A stretch of DNA of 6,676 nucleotides from an uncultured delta proteobacterium (GTDB lineage Bacteria; Myxococcota_A; Polyangia; Polyangiales; Ga0077539), in the NCBI GenBank assembly GCA_903885885.1, contig CAISKJ010000215.1, forward strand, positions 1 to 6,676, read 5' to 3'. Under the pieces are notes generated by a model. That model searched no databases and had not been told where the DNA came from. It saw only the letters and a list, made by a program, of their open reading frames with translations. This document shows, piece by piece, positions 1 to 5,536 of the stretch; positions within the stretch are counted from its first letter, which is position 1; each line of letters starts with the position of its first letter. The position numbers and the translations under genes are program-made.

Positions 1-397
1 CGCCGGGGCACGCGCGGCCGCAGGCGCCGCAGTTGGCGGCGTCGGAGAGCGTGTCGACGCACAACGCACCGCAGAGCGCGCGCGGCGCGGCGCAGGTGGG
101 GGGTGCGCCCATGCAGGCGCCGTCGGCGCAGGGCTGGCCGCTGGGGCACAGGCGCCCGCAGCCGCCGCAGTTGCGCACGTCGGTGCGGGTGTCGACGCAC
201 AGGCCGTTGCAGGTAGCGCGCGGCGGGTCGCACGCGACGGGCACATCGACGGGCTTCGCGTCGGCCTCGGCGTCGACCTTGGCGTCGTCGCCCGCGTCTT
301 CGTCAGGAAAGTAGTAGCCGCCGCCGCCGGCGGTCGTGCACGCGACGGGGCTGAGCGCGCAGAGCGCGACGAGGGCGAGCCATGAGCGAGGTTGCAT
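1..397 (-). CDS. Cysteine-rich Stig1-like repeat protein, putative lipoprotein (C-terminus outside window)
   Basis: The frame is open from the ATG at 397-395 to the window start, giving 132 visible residues; the C-terminal part is missing. The N-terminus is a short export signal (Arg4, then a hydrophobic stretch ending LSPVAC, Cys20). If Cys20 is lipidated the lipobox is atypical, with Pro at -3. A Gly/Tyr patch and an Asp/Glu/Ala-rich linker (residues 32-54) lead to two repeats. Repeat 1 (56-95) has eight Cys spaced C-x6-C-x3-C-x9-C-x2-C-x3-C-x5-C-x4-C; repeat 2 (from 102) is cut by the window edge. Each contains CVDT...D..NCG.CG, which resembles the plant Stig1 domain and the Cys-rich repeats common in myxobacteria. 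The spacing is identical to that in the upstream gene at 522-1856, so the two are paralogues. The product is inferred to be a disulfide-rich surface protein of unknown role. The start is supported by the signal sequence and by a promoter-like element ending 17 bp upstream; no clear Shine-Dalgarno is visible. Confidence 0.8.
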   Translation of the reverse strand, partial: MQPRSWLALVALCALSPVACTTAGGGGYYFPDEDAGDDAKVDAEADAKPVDVPVACDPPRATCNGLCVDTRTDVRNCGGCGRLCPSGQPCADGACMGAPPTCAAPRALCGALCVDTLSDAANCGACGRACPG

Positions 398-414
398 GGT
401 GAGGTCTCGACGGC

Positions 415-442
415 ACGGTAGAGAGTCTGCGCGCGCCGTCAA
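415..442 (-). promoter_or_regulatory. Promoter-like element TTGACG-N16-TACCGT for the partial Cys-rich gene
   Basis: On the minus strand a -35-like TTGACG (442-437) and a -10-like TACCGT (420-415) are separated by 16 bp. The -10 fits the loose TAnnnT form. The same two hexamers with the same spacing occur before the other Cys-rich gene (1919-1946). The inferred transcription start, near 408, would leave a leader of only about ten bases before the ATG at 397. Confidence 0.5.
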
Positions 443-491
443 GCGCAACGAACGTCACGCACCGTAGGGCTTGCAGAGCGGGGACGGAGCG

Positions 492-516
492 CGGCGCGTC
501 AGCGAGCGACGCGCCG
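492..516 (-). terminator. Perfect 9-bp hairpin after the Cys-rich gene, candidate terminator
   Basis: CGGCGCGTC (492-500) and GACGCGCCG (508-516) are perfect reverse complements around a 7-base loop. The hairpin begins five bases past the TAG stop of the 522-1856 gene and lies before the next gene's promoter-like element. There is no T-run after it on the minus strand, so it is not a textbook intrinsic terminator. Its position and perfect stem still suggest termination or 3'-end protection. Confidence 0.5.
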
Positions 517-521
517 TGGGG

Positions 522-1856
522 CTACTGGCACTGACCCGTGGTGGTGTTGCAGGTCGTGTCGGCGGGGCAGGCGGCGCTGTTGGTGCAGCCGCAGCGGGCC
601 GCGCTGGTGGCCGTGGCGGCGAAGCAGCGGCGGTTGGCGCCGCAGGCCGTCGTGGCCGAGCAGGTGCACACGGGGTTGGTGGCGCCCGCGGGCGTGTTGC
701 AGGTGCTGCCCGTCGAGCAGGTGCCCGCGGTGGTGCAGGCCGAGCAGGTGCCGTCGGCGCCGCAGCGGTACGCGCCGCACACGAGGGCGGGGTTGGTGTT
801 GCAGTTGGGCGAGCAGATGCCGAGCGAGTTGTCGGTGGTGACCGAGTCGCACACGTAGCCCGCGCGGCAGCCCGCCGTAGAGCCCGGCGTGCACTGCGGG
901 AAGCAGATGTTCTGCGTGTCGCTCACGGGGATGCAGATGCCGTTGCCCATGCAGGGGTCGCCGGGCGCCTTCGCGGGGTCGCAGGCGTAGATGCAGTAGC
1001 CGCCGGGGTAGCCCTGGCCCGCGGCGATGCAGGCCGTGCCGCTGGTGCCGCAGTCGCTGGTGCGCGTGCAGGGCGAGCCTGGCGTGCCCGTGGTGGTGGT
1101 GCCTCCGCGGCAGGTGCCCGCGGTGCAGGTCTGCCCCGTCGCGCAGCGGTTGCCGCAGAAGCCGCAGTTGGCGACGTCGGCGGTGACGTCGGTGCAGGCG
1201 GTGCCGCACATCTGCCGGGGCGTGGCGCAGGTGGAGGTGCCGCCGCAGCGGCCGCTCACGCAGGCCTGACCCGAGGCGCAGCGCACGGCGCAGGCGCCGC
1301 AGTTGTCGGCGTCGAAGCTCACGTCGGTGCAGAGGGTGCCGCACATGCGCTGGGGGGCCGCGCAGGTGCTCGTCGGGCCGCCGGTGCAGTTGCCGCCCGC
1401 GCAGCTCTGCCCGGTGGCGCAGCGCAGGCCGCAGAGGCCGCAGTTGGCGATGTCGCTCGACACGTCGGTGCAGGTGGCGCCACACATGATGCGCGGCGCG
1501 GCGCAGCCCGTGGAGCCGCCCGTGCACGACCCGTTGGAGCACGTCTGCCCGCTGGTGCAGGCGCGGCCACAGGCGCCGCAGTTGGAGGTGTCGCTCAGGG
1601 TGTCGACGCAGCTCGCGCCGCACATGGCACGCGGGGCCTGACAGCCGGGGGCGGGGTTGTCGGGCGCGACGGGCACATCGGGCGAGACCATCACGTCGGG
1701 GCCGGTGACGGGCGTGTCGTCGGTGCCGACGGGCGTGTCGGTCTCGACGATGGGGCCGCCGCCGCCGCCGCCGGTGCTGCCGCGCGCCGAGCACGCGGCC
1801 GCGCCGCCGAGGGCCGCGAGCGTCAGGAGAAGGAAGCGCGAAGTTTGAGGGGACAT
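522..1856 (-). CDS. Secreted cysteine-rich protein with four Stig1-like repeats, putative lipoprotein
   Basis: The product is 444 aa from the ATG at 1856 to a TAG at 524-522. An in-frame GTG lies upstream at 1964, but the ATG gives a clean signal (MSPQTSR, hydrophobic stretch, GGAAAC) and lies downstream of the promoter-like element; a GGAGG at 1874-1870 sits 13 bases before it, a rather long spacing. Cys22 is a possible lipidation site, though the lipobox is weak. A Gly run and a Thr/Pro/Asp linker (23-71) follow. Four repeats start at Cys72, 118, 165 and 210, each with eight Cys spaced C-x6-C-x3-C-x9-C-x2-C-x3-C-x5-C-x4-C and a D..NCG.C core; repeat 3 has CA in place of CG after the second core Cys. 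The rest (251-444) is Thr-rich with 28 irregularly spaced Cys. Excluding Cys22 and counting by eye, there are 60 Cys, an even number consistent with full disulfide pairing. It is paralogous to the next gene. A function in adhesion, envelope structure or ligand binding would be a guess. Such repeats have, as I recall, been mislabelled as tryptophan synthase alpha chain; nothing here supports that. Confidence 0.88.
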   Translation of the reverse strand: MSPQTSRFLLLTLAALGGAAACSARGSTGGGGGGPIVETDTPVGTDDTPVTGPDVMVSPDVPVAPDNPAPGCQAPRAMCGASCVDTLSDTSNCGACGRACTSGQTCSNGSCTGGSTGCAAPRIMCGATCTDVSSDIANCGLCGLRCATGQSCAGGNCTGGPTSTCAAPQRMCGTLCTDVSFDADNCGACAVRCASGQACVSGRCGGTSTCATPRQMCGTACTDVTADVANCGFCGNRCATGQTCTAGTCRGGTTTTGTPGSPCTRTSDCGTSGTACIAAGQGYPGGYCIYACDPAKAPGDPCMGNGICIPVSDTQNICFPQCTPGSTAGCRAGYVCDSVTTDNSLGICSPNCNTNPALVCGAYRCGADGTCSACTTAGTCSTGSTCNTPAGATNPVCTCSATTACGANRRCFAATATSAARCGCTNSAACPADTTCNTTTGQCQ

Positions 1857-1918
1857 GGCAGGGATGGAACCTCCGAGAGGCAGAGCGTCTGTCGAGGGGA
1901 GTTTAGGGGAGCGCGCGT

Positions 1919-1946
1919 ACGGTAGAAGGTCCGCGGGATACGTCAA
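1919..1946 (-). promoter_or_regulatory. Promoter-like element TTGACG-N16-TACCGT for the four-repeat Cys-rich gene
   Basis: The minus strand reads TTGACG (1946-1941), 16 bp, then TACCGT (1924-1919). Hexamers and spacing are identical to those at 415-442, and the identity extends to CTTGACG and TCTACCGT, while the rest of the spacer differs. The inferred transcription start, near 1912, gives a leader of about 55 bases before the ATG at 1856. The element argues against the upstream in-frame GTG at 1964 as the start, because that GTG would lie upstream of the promoter. Confidence 0.55.
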
Positions 1947-1975
1947 GACCGGGGCAGACCGCACGGGCGGATCGG

Positions 1976-2009
1976 CGCGCGTCTCGGTGAGGATTGGGAG
2001 CGACGCGCG
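1976..2009 (-). terminator. Inverted repeat after the TPR gene, possible terminator
   Basis: CGCGCGTC (1976-1983) and GACGCGCG (2002-2009) form a perfect 8-bp stem around an 18-base loop, 18 bases past the TGA of the TPR gene. There is no T-run, and the long loop weakens the case. It lies between the TPR gene and the next promoter-like element, where a transcript end would be expected. Confidence 0.35.
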
Positions 2010-2027
2010 TGGGGGGGAAGGCTGCGC

Positions 2028-3134
2028 TCAGCCGTCGGCGTGGGCCACGTGCGCTTCGAAGCGCGCGTAGTGGTCGCCGAGGCGCTCGCGGAGCTCGACC
2101 TCGATGGACTCGGTGACCACGTGATCGGCCCCGGAGGCGCGGAGCTCTCGCACGACGCCGATGGCGGCGACGGCGCGGCCCGCGGCGAGGTACCCGTGGG
2201 CGAGGTCGGGCACGAGCTCGCGCACGGCGGGCTCGAGGGAGAGGGCGCGGCGGATGAGCCCGATGGACTCGACGCGGCGGCCCGTGGCGATGAGCAGCCG
2301 CGCGAGGGTGCGGTAGAGCTCGCCCGCGGCGGGGCCGTCGTGGGCGTACTGCACGGCGAGGCGCAGCGTCTCTTCGCCCTCTTCGCTGCGGCCGAGGAGG
2401 TGCAACGACTCGCCGAGGAGCCCGAGGGCGCGGCCGAGGTCGGCGCGGGTCTTGGGGTCGAGCGCGGCGCCTTCGGGCGTGCGGAGGTACATGAGCAGCG
2501 GCGCGACCCAGGGGCCGAGGCGGGTGGCCACGTCGTCGTAGCGGCCCGCTTCGAAGTCTTGCCGCGCCACCTCGGCCTGCTCGAGGTCGATGGCCACCGA
2601 GCGCGCCCGCTGCTGCTGCAGCACGTCGATGACGCGCGAGCGCAGGAAGCGCCGAAACTGCCGCAGGGCCACGGCCTCCTGCCCCCGCTCGTGCGTGAGA
2701 ACGAGCCGCGGCTCTTCGAACTCGACGTCGGCCTCGAGGCGCAGGAGCGTGAGGCCGAAGAGGGGCGCGAGGAGCACGTAGCGCGCGCCGATGCAGTCGC
2801 GGAGCTCGTTGTCGGTGGGCTCGTCGCTGAGCTCGACGACCTCGTCGGCGTCGCCGAGGAGGGCGGCCATCACCTCGGAGCGCAGCGCGTCGGGGGGCCC
2901 CGAGTCGGTGACCTCGGACCCTTCGGCGTCGCGCACCCACTGGAGCGTCGTGACCTCGCCGGACGCGCGGTCGAGCCCCGCGGACACGATGCGAAAGCCG
3001 GCCACGAGCGACAGCGCCACGAGGGCCTCGCCGAGCGACTCGCACAGGCGGCCGAGCGCGGGCACGCTGGTGACCAAGCGCTCGAACCACCCGTCGGAAC
3101 GGATGACGTCGAGGTCGAACGAGCGTGCGCTCAC
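2028..3134 (-). CDS. TPR-containing protein with unrecognised N-terminal domain
   Basis: The product is 368 aa. I chose the GTG at 3134-3132 because it overlaps the epimerase stop in the sequence GTGA, typical of translational coupling; the open frame upstream of it overlaps the epimerase and is shadow sequence. There is no signal peptide or convincing membrane helix, so it is probably cytoplasmic. Residues 1-180 match no domain I recognise: a hydrophobic patch lies at 34-50, an acidic stretch at 94-110, and a conserved-looking segment with RYVLLAPLFGL at 118-128, followed by an Arg-rich helix at 158-178. From about 183 the protein is all-helical; helix pairs of about 34 residues at roughly 230-265, 268-302 and 303-336 have TPR-like G/A/Y/L spacing and the motif RRALSLEP. 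TPRs usually mediate protein-protein contacts. Coupling to a nucleotide-sugar enzyme suggests, without proving, a role with envelope or polysaccharide biosynthesis. Confidence 0.75.
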   Translation of the reverse strand: MSARSFDLDVIRSDGWFERLVTSVPALGRLCESLGEALVALSLVAGFRIVSAGLDRASGEVTTLQWVRDAEGSEVTDSGPPDALRSEVMAALLGDADEVVELSDEPTDNELRDCIGARYVLLAPLFGLTLLRLEADVEFEEPRLVLTHERGQEAVALRQFRRFLRSRVIDVLQQQRARSVAIDLEQAEVARQDFEAGRYDDVATRLGPWVAPLLMYLRTPEGAALDPKTRADLGRALGLLGESLHLLGRSEEGEETLRLAVQYAHDGPAAGELYRTLARLLIATGRRVESIGLIRRALSLEPAVRELVPDLAHGYLAAGRAVAAIGVVRELRASGADHVVTESIEVELRERLGDHYARFEAHVAHADG

Positions 3135-4141
3135 GACCGGGGCGTCTCTTTCTGCGGGGCGGGCACCGAGTCGCGGCGCTCGCGCTCGAGCTTCTCGCGG
3201 TACCACACGATGGTGCGCATGAGGCCGTCTTCGAGCTCGACGCGCGGGCGGTACCCCAGGAGCTTCTCGGCCTTTTGAATGTCGGGGATGCGCAGCTCGA
3301 CGTCGGCGAAGGGCCACTCGACGAAGCGGATCTCGGAGCGCGAGTCGGCGAGGCGGGCGATGGTGCGCGCGAGCTGATAGATGGTGACCGTCGCGCGGGG
3401 GTTGCCGATGTTGAAGCTCTGCCCGATGGCCTCGTCGCGCTCGAGGGTGAGCAGAATGCCCTCGATGATGTCGTCGATGTAACACCACGAGCGAATCTGA
3501 TCGCCCTCGTTGTGAATGCTGATGGGCTCTTCTTTGAGGGCGCGCACCACGAAGGCGTGCACGGCGCCCTCACCGATCTGCCCCGGGCCGAAGATGTTGA
3601 AGGGCCGGATGCTCACCGTGGGGAGGCCGAACTGCTTCTGGTAGCAGTGGCACAGGTGCTCGGTGGCGAGCTTGCTGACGGCGTAGGTCCACCGGGCCTC
3701 GCCGACGGCGCCGAGGGTGGTGACGTCGCCTTCGCCCACGCGGAAGGCGTAGCGGCCGAAGACCTCGCTCGTGGAGAAATCGACGAAGCGCTTGATGGCC
3801 GCGCCCTTCTCGGCCGCGGCGCGGAGGGCGTTCATGGTGCCCTCGAGGGCGATCTCCATCGTGGGGACGGGGTTCTTGAGCACCGTGTCGACGCCCGCGA
3901 TGGAGGCGAGGTGCACCACGTACCCGCAGCCGTCCATGGCCTTCGAGAGGGCCTCGCGGTCGCGCACGTCGCCCTGAATGAGCGTCACGTTGGGGTGCTT
4001 GTCGAGCCCCGCGGGCACGAGCGCGTTGCGGCGCAGGGTGTCGAACACGACGCACTCGTTCGACTCGCTGAGCCGACGTACGAGCGCCGTGCCGATGAAG
4101 CCCGCGCCGCCCGTGAGAAGAACACGCTGTCCCTGAATCAT
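3131..4141 (-). CDS. NAD-dependent epimerase/dehydratase (extended SDR, nucleotide-sugar type)
   Basis: The product is 336 aa, normal for the family. The Rossmann nucleotide-binding motif GGAGFIG is at residues 11-17 right at the N-terminus, and Asp34 at the end of the second strand favours NAD over NADP. GDVRD (57-61) would contact the adenine region. STSEVFG (123-129) supplies the active-site Ser/Thr, and Y153-x3-K157 (YAVSK) is the catalytic pair. RPFNIFGPG (179-187) and a later SWCYIDD segment are typical of sugar-nucleotide epimerases, dehydratases and UDP-glucuronate decarboxylases. The reaction is probably oxidation at C4 of an NDP-sugar followed by epimerisation, dehydration or decarboxylation; substrate cannot be fixed from sequence. 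It acts in the cytoplasm, supplying sugars for LPS, capsule or glycans. The ATG at 4141 is the only start that fits the motif; its Shine-Dalgarno is weak. The TGA overlaps the next gene's GTG start. The porin lies 63 bp upstream, with no promoter visible between them. Confidence 0.9.
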   Translation of the reverse strand: MIQGQRVLLTGGAGFIGTALVRRLSESNECVVFDTLRRNALVPAGLDKHPNVTLIQGDVRDREALSKAMDGCGYVVHLASIAGVDTVLKNPVPTMEIALEGTMNALRAAAEKGAAIKRFVDFSTSEVFGRYAFRVGEGDVTTLGAVGEARWTYAVSKLATEHLCHCYQKQFGLPTVSIRPFNIFGPGQIGEGAVHAFVVRALKEEPISIHNEGDQIRSWCYIDDIIEGILLTLERDEAIGQSFNIGNPRATVTIYQLARTIARLADSRSEIRFVEWPFADVELRIPDIQKAEKLLGYRPRVELEDGLMRTIVWYREKLERERRDSVPAPQKETPRS

Positions 4142-4204
4142 GATGCGCTTGTCTACCCCAATCCGCCCGCTGGGGGAACGCCAGACCGCAGCCTCAGACC
4201 GCCC

Positions 4205-5440
4205 TCAGAAGTACACCTGCGCCTGGAGGCGCATCTGGTGCCGACCCGCCGAGAAGTCTTCGCCGGTGAGGTAGAAGTAGTCTGCCTGCAGCTTGAAATC
4301 GTGGCGTTGAAAGTAATAGCTGAGGGCGCCGCCGAGCTCGCGGGCGCGGTGCAGGGTGGGTGATCCCTCGAAGGCGAAGACCTCGCCCCAGCGGGCCGAG
4401 AGCTCCGCGTGCCGGGTGAAGAGGTAGCCCGCCTGGAGGTAGTACCCGTGGCCCGAGCGCGCGTACTCGAAGACGGGGCCCATGGCGTTCATGCCGGTCT
4501 GATGCGCGTCGACGTCGGCGCGGCGGTAGAGCCACTCGGCCTGGAGCGAGAGCCCGGCCCATTTGAACTGCAGGTCGGCGGCGAGCTGGGTGTAGTCGAA
4601 GCCCTGCTGAAACGTGTCGCCGAAGGTGCTGCGCGCGCGCCGCGAGTTGTGGTTGAAGGCCACGGCGGCCCCGATCGCGAGGCGCGGGGTCGCGAGGCGC
4701 TGCACGTCGGCCTCGACGAGGTCGTCGAACTCGCCGAAGGGCTGCACCTGCACCCGCGCGGCGTAGAGCATCCCGAAGGTTTCGGAGAGGCGGTTGCGCC
4801 CGTCGCCGCCGAAGACGCCGAGCTGGTACGTGAGGCGCTTGCCGAGCCCGAAGAGGTCGCGCGAGAAGAGCACCACGCCCACGTCGCGGTCGAGGTTGAA
4901 CTCCCCCACCGCGAGCGACCGATCGGCGAACTGGAGCGCCGACGACGACACCACGCGCTGGCGCCCGAAGGGCACCTTCATCTGCCCCGCGCGCACGTTG
5001 AGGTCGCGCAGGCCGGCGTACGAGAAGTACGCGTCGCGCAGGGGGAGGCGCAGGTCGGACTCGGTGTCGAGGTTCGAGAACGCGAGCTGGACGTTGTACG
5101 TGAGCGAGGGCCCGAGAAAATTGCCCTGAAACACCAGGCGCATGCGCCGGATCTGGAACTCCGTCTGCGGCGACACGGGCTGCTCGGAGAGCGTGAAGCG
5201 CGCCTGGATGCGCCCGCGGATGTTGAGCGAGAAGCGCTCGTCGGCCGTGCGGAAGGTCACACCGCGGCCGAACTCCGCGGCCACGGTGGGGGGCGCGGCC
5301 ACGGGCGCTGCGGGCGCCGCGGGGGCGGCCTCGACGGGGCGCGTGGCGGCCGTGTCGGGGGCCGGGGTCGTCTGCGCGAGGGCGCTCGACGCGGCGAGGG
5401 TGAGCGAGAGTGTGACGGCGCTGCGAAGGGAGTGTGTCAT
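4205..5440 (-). CDS. Phosphate-selective porin, OprP/OprO (Porin_O_P) family
   Basis: The product is 411 aa from the ATG at 5440, close to the usual size of OprP-type porins. An in-frame TTG lies upstream at 5473, but the ATG gives a standard signal peptide (basic start, hydrophobic core, ALA-Q cleavage after residue 22). A Pro/Ala linker (about 24-55) precedes the barrel. From residue 57 the protein alternates polar and hydrophobic residues in amphipathic strands rich in Arg, Gly and aromatics. Examples are SLNIRGRIQARF, FQIRRMRLVFQG, NVRAGQMKVPFGRQ and LQADYFYLTGEDF. It ends in VYF, the terminal aromatic expected of a BAM-inserted outer-membrane barrel. RAGQMKVPFGRQ with nearby upstream strands is the Porin_O_P hallmark. 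The family conducts phosphate or polyphosphate through an Arg-lined pore; phosphate selectivity here is assumed from family and from the neighbouring PhoD-type phosphatase. No clear Shine-Dalgarno is visible. A Pho-box-like array lies 51-90 bp upstream. Confidence 0.88.
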   Translation of the reverse strand: MTHSLRSAVTLSLTLAASSALAQTTPAPDTAATRPVEAAPAAPAAPVAAPPTVAAEFGRGVTFRTADERFSLNIRGRIQARFTLSEQPVSPQTEFQIRRMRLVFQGNFLGPSLTYNVQLAFSNLDTESDLRLPLRDAYFSYAGLRDLNVRAGQMKVPFGRQRVVSSSALQFADRSLAVGEFNLDRDVGVVLFSRDLFGLGKRLTYQLGVFGGDGRNRLSETFGMLYAARVQVQPFGEFDDLVEADVQRLATPRLAIGAAVAFNHNSRRARSTFGDTFQQGFDYTQLAADLQFKWAGLSLQAEWLYRRADVDAHQTGMNAMGPVFEYARSGHGYYLQAGYLFTRHAELSARWGEVFAFEGSPTLHRARELGGALSYYFQRHDFKLQADYFYLTGEDFSAGRHQMRLQAQVYF

Positions 5441-5490
5441 CGCGGTGCCGGGTGAATGGCACGAGCGTGACAAGGGACTCAGACAAAGCC

Positions 5491-5530
5491 TGTAACTCGG
5501 AGTGTCGCTCCGATGTCACGGGATTGTCAC
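5491..5530 (-). promoter_or_regulatory. Pho-box-like tandem array of four half-sites upstream of the porin
   Basis: The minus strand reads GTGACA (5530-5525), GTGACA (5519-5514), GCGACA (5508-5503) and GTTACA (5496-5491), giving start-to-start spacings of 11, 11 and 12 bp. Tandem hexamers at 11-bp period are the known layout of PhoB (E. coli, TGTCA units) and PhoP (Bacillus, TTnACA units) sites, where response-regulator dimers bind one face of the helix. The coding-strand reading resembles the Bacillus type; the PhoB-type TGTCA reading is on the opposite strand. The flanking genes, PhoD-like phosphatase and OprP-like porin, are classic Pho-regulon functions. The regulator itself is not in the window. 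Confidence 0.5.
5497..5513 (-). other. Small perfect hairpin between phosphatase and porin
   Basis: TCGGAG (5497-5502) and CTCCGA (5508-5513) form a 6-bp stem with a 5-base loop, 23 bases past the phosphatase stop. It overlaps half-site three of the repeat array. It could help end the phosphatase transcript or be incidental to the operator; no T-run follows. Confidence 0.35.
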
Positions 5531-5536
5531 AAACGG

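Noticed and set aside
1..1650. Regularly spaced similar DNA segments that could suggest a repeat or CRISPR array
   Set aside because: The period (about 138 bp) is a multiple of three and matches the 46-residue protein repeat; the copies diverge at synonymous and variable sites and are protein-coding.
471..1925. Long plus-strand open frame opposite the Cys-rich gene
   Set aside because: Its composition is almost only Gly, Ala, Arg and Val with no domain; it is the antisense shadow of a GC-rich gene whose minus-strand product has regular Cys repeats and a signal peptide.
1857..1964. Upstream in-frame GTG start for the four-repeat protein
   Set aside because: It would place 36 residues before the signal peptide and lies upstream of the promoter-like element at 1919-1946.
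4182..4202. Eight-base direct repeat CAGACCGC (4182-4189, 4195-4202) between porin and epimerase
   Set aside because: Only two copies at a 13-bp period in GC-rich sequence, with no palindrome or promoter boxes nearby; could be chance.
2040..4363. Long plus-strand open frames opposite the TPR and epimerase genes
   Set aside because: Low-complexity Ala/Glu/Gly/Arg products without motifs; the minus strand encodes a complete SDR enzyme and a TPR protein there.
4409..5455. Plus-strand open frame opposite the porin
   Set aside because: Antisense shadow; the minus strand encodes a full-length porin with signal peptide and C-terminal Phe.
5467..5472. A further TGTCAC unit in the coding orientation of the porin
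   Set aside because: A single copy, out of phase with the 11-bp array and in the opposite orientation; not included in the operator call.
5441..5473. Upstream in-frame TTG start for the porin
   Set aside because: It would add 11 residues before a well-formed signal peptide; the ATG at 5440 fits better.
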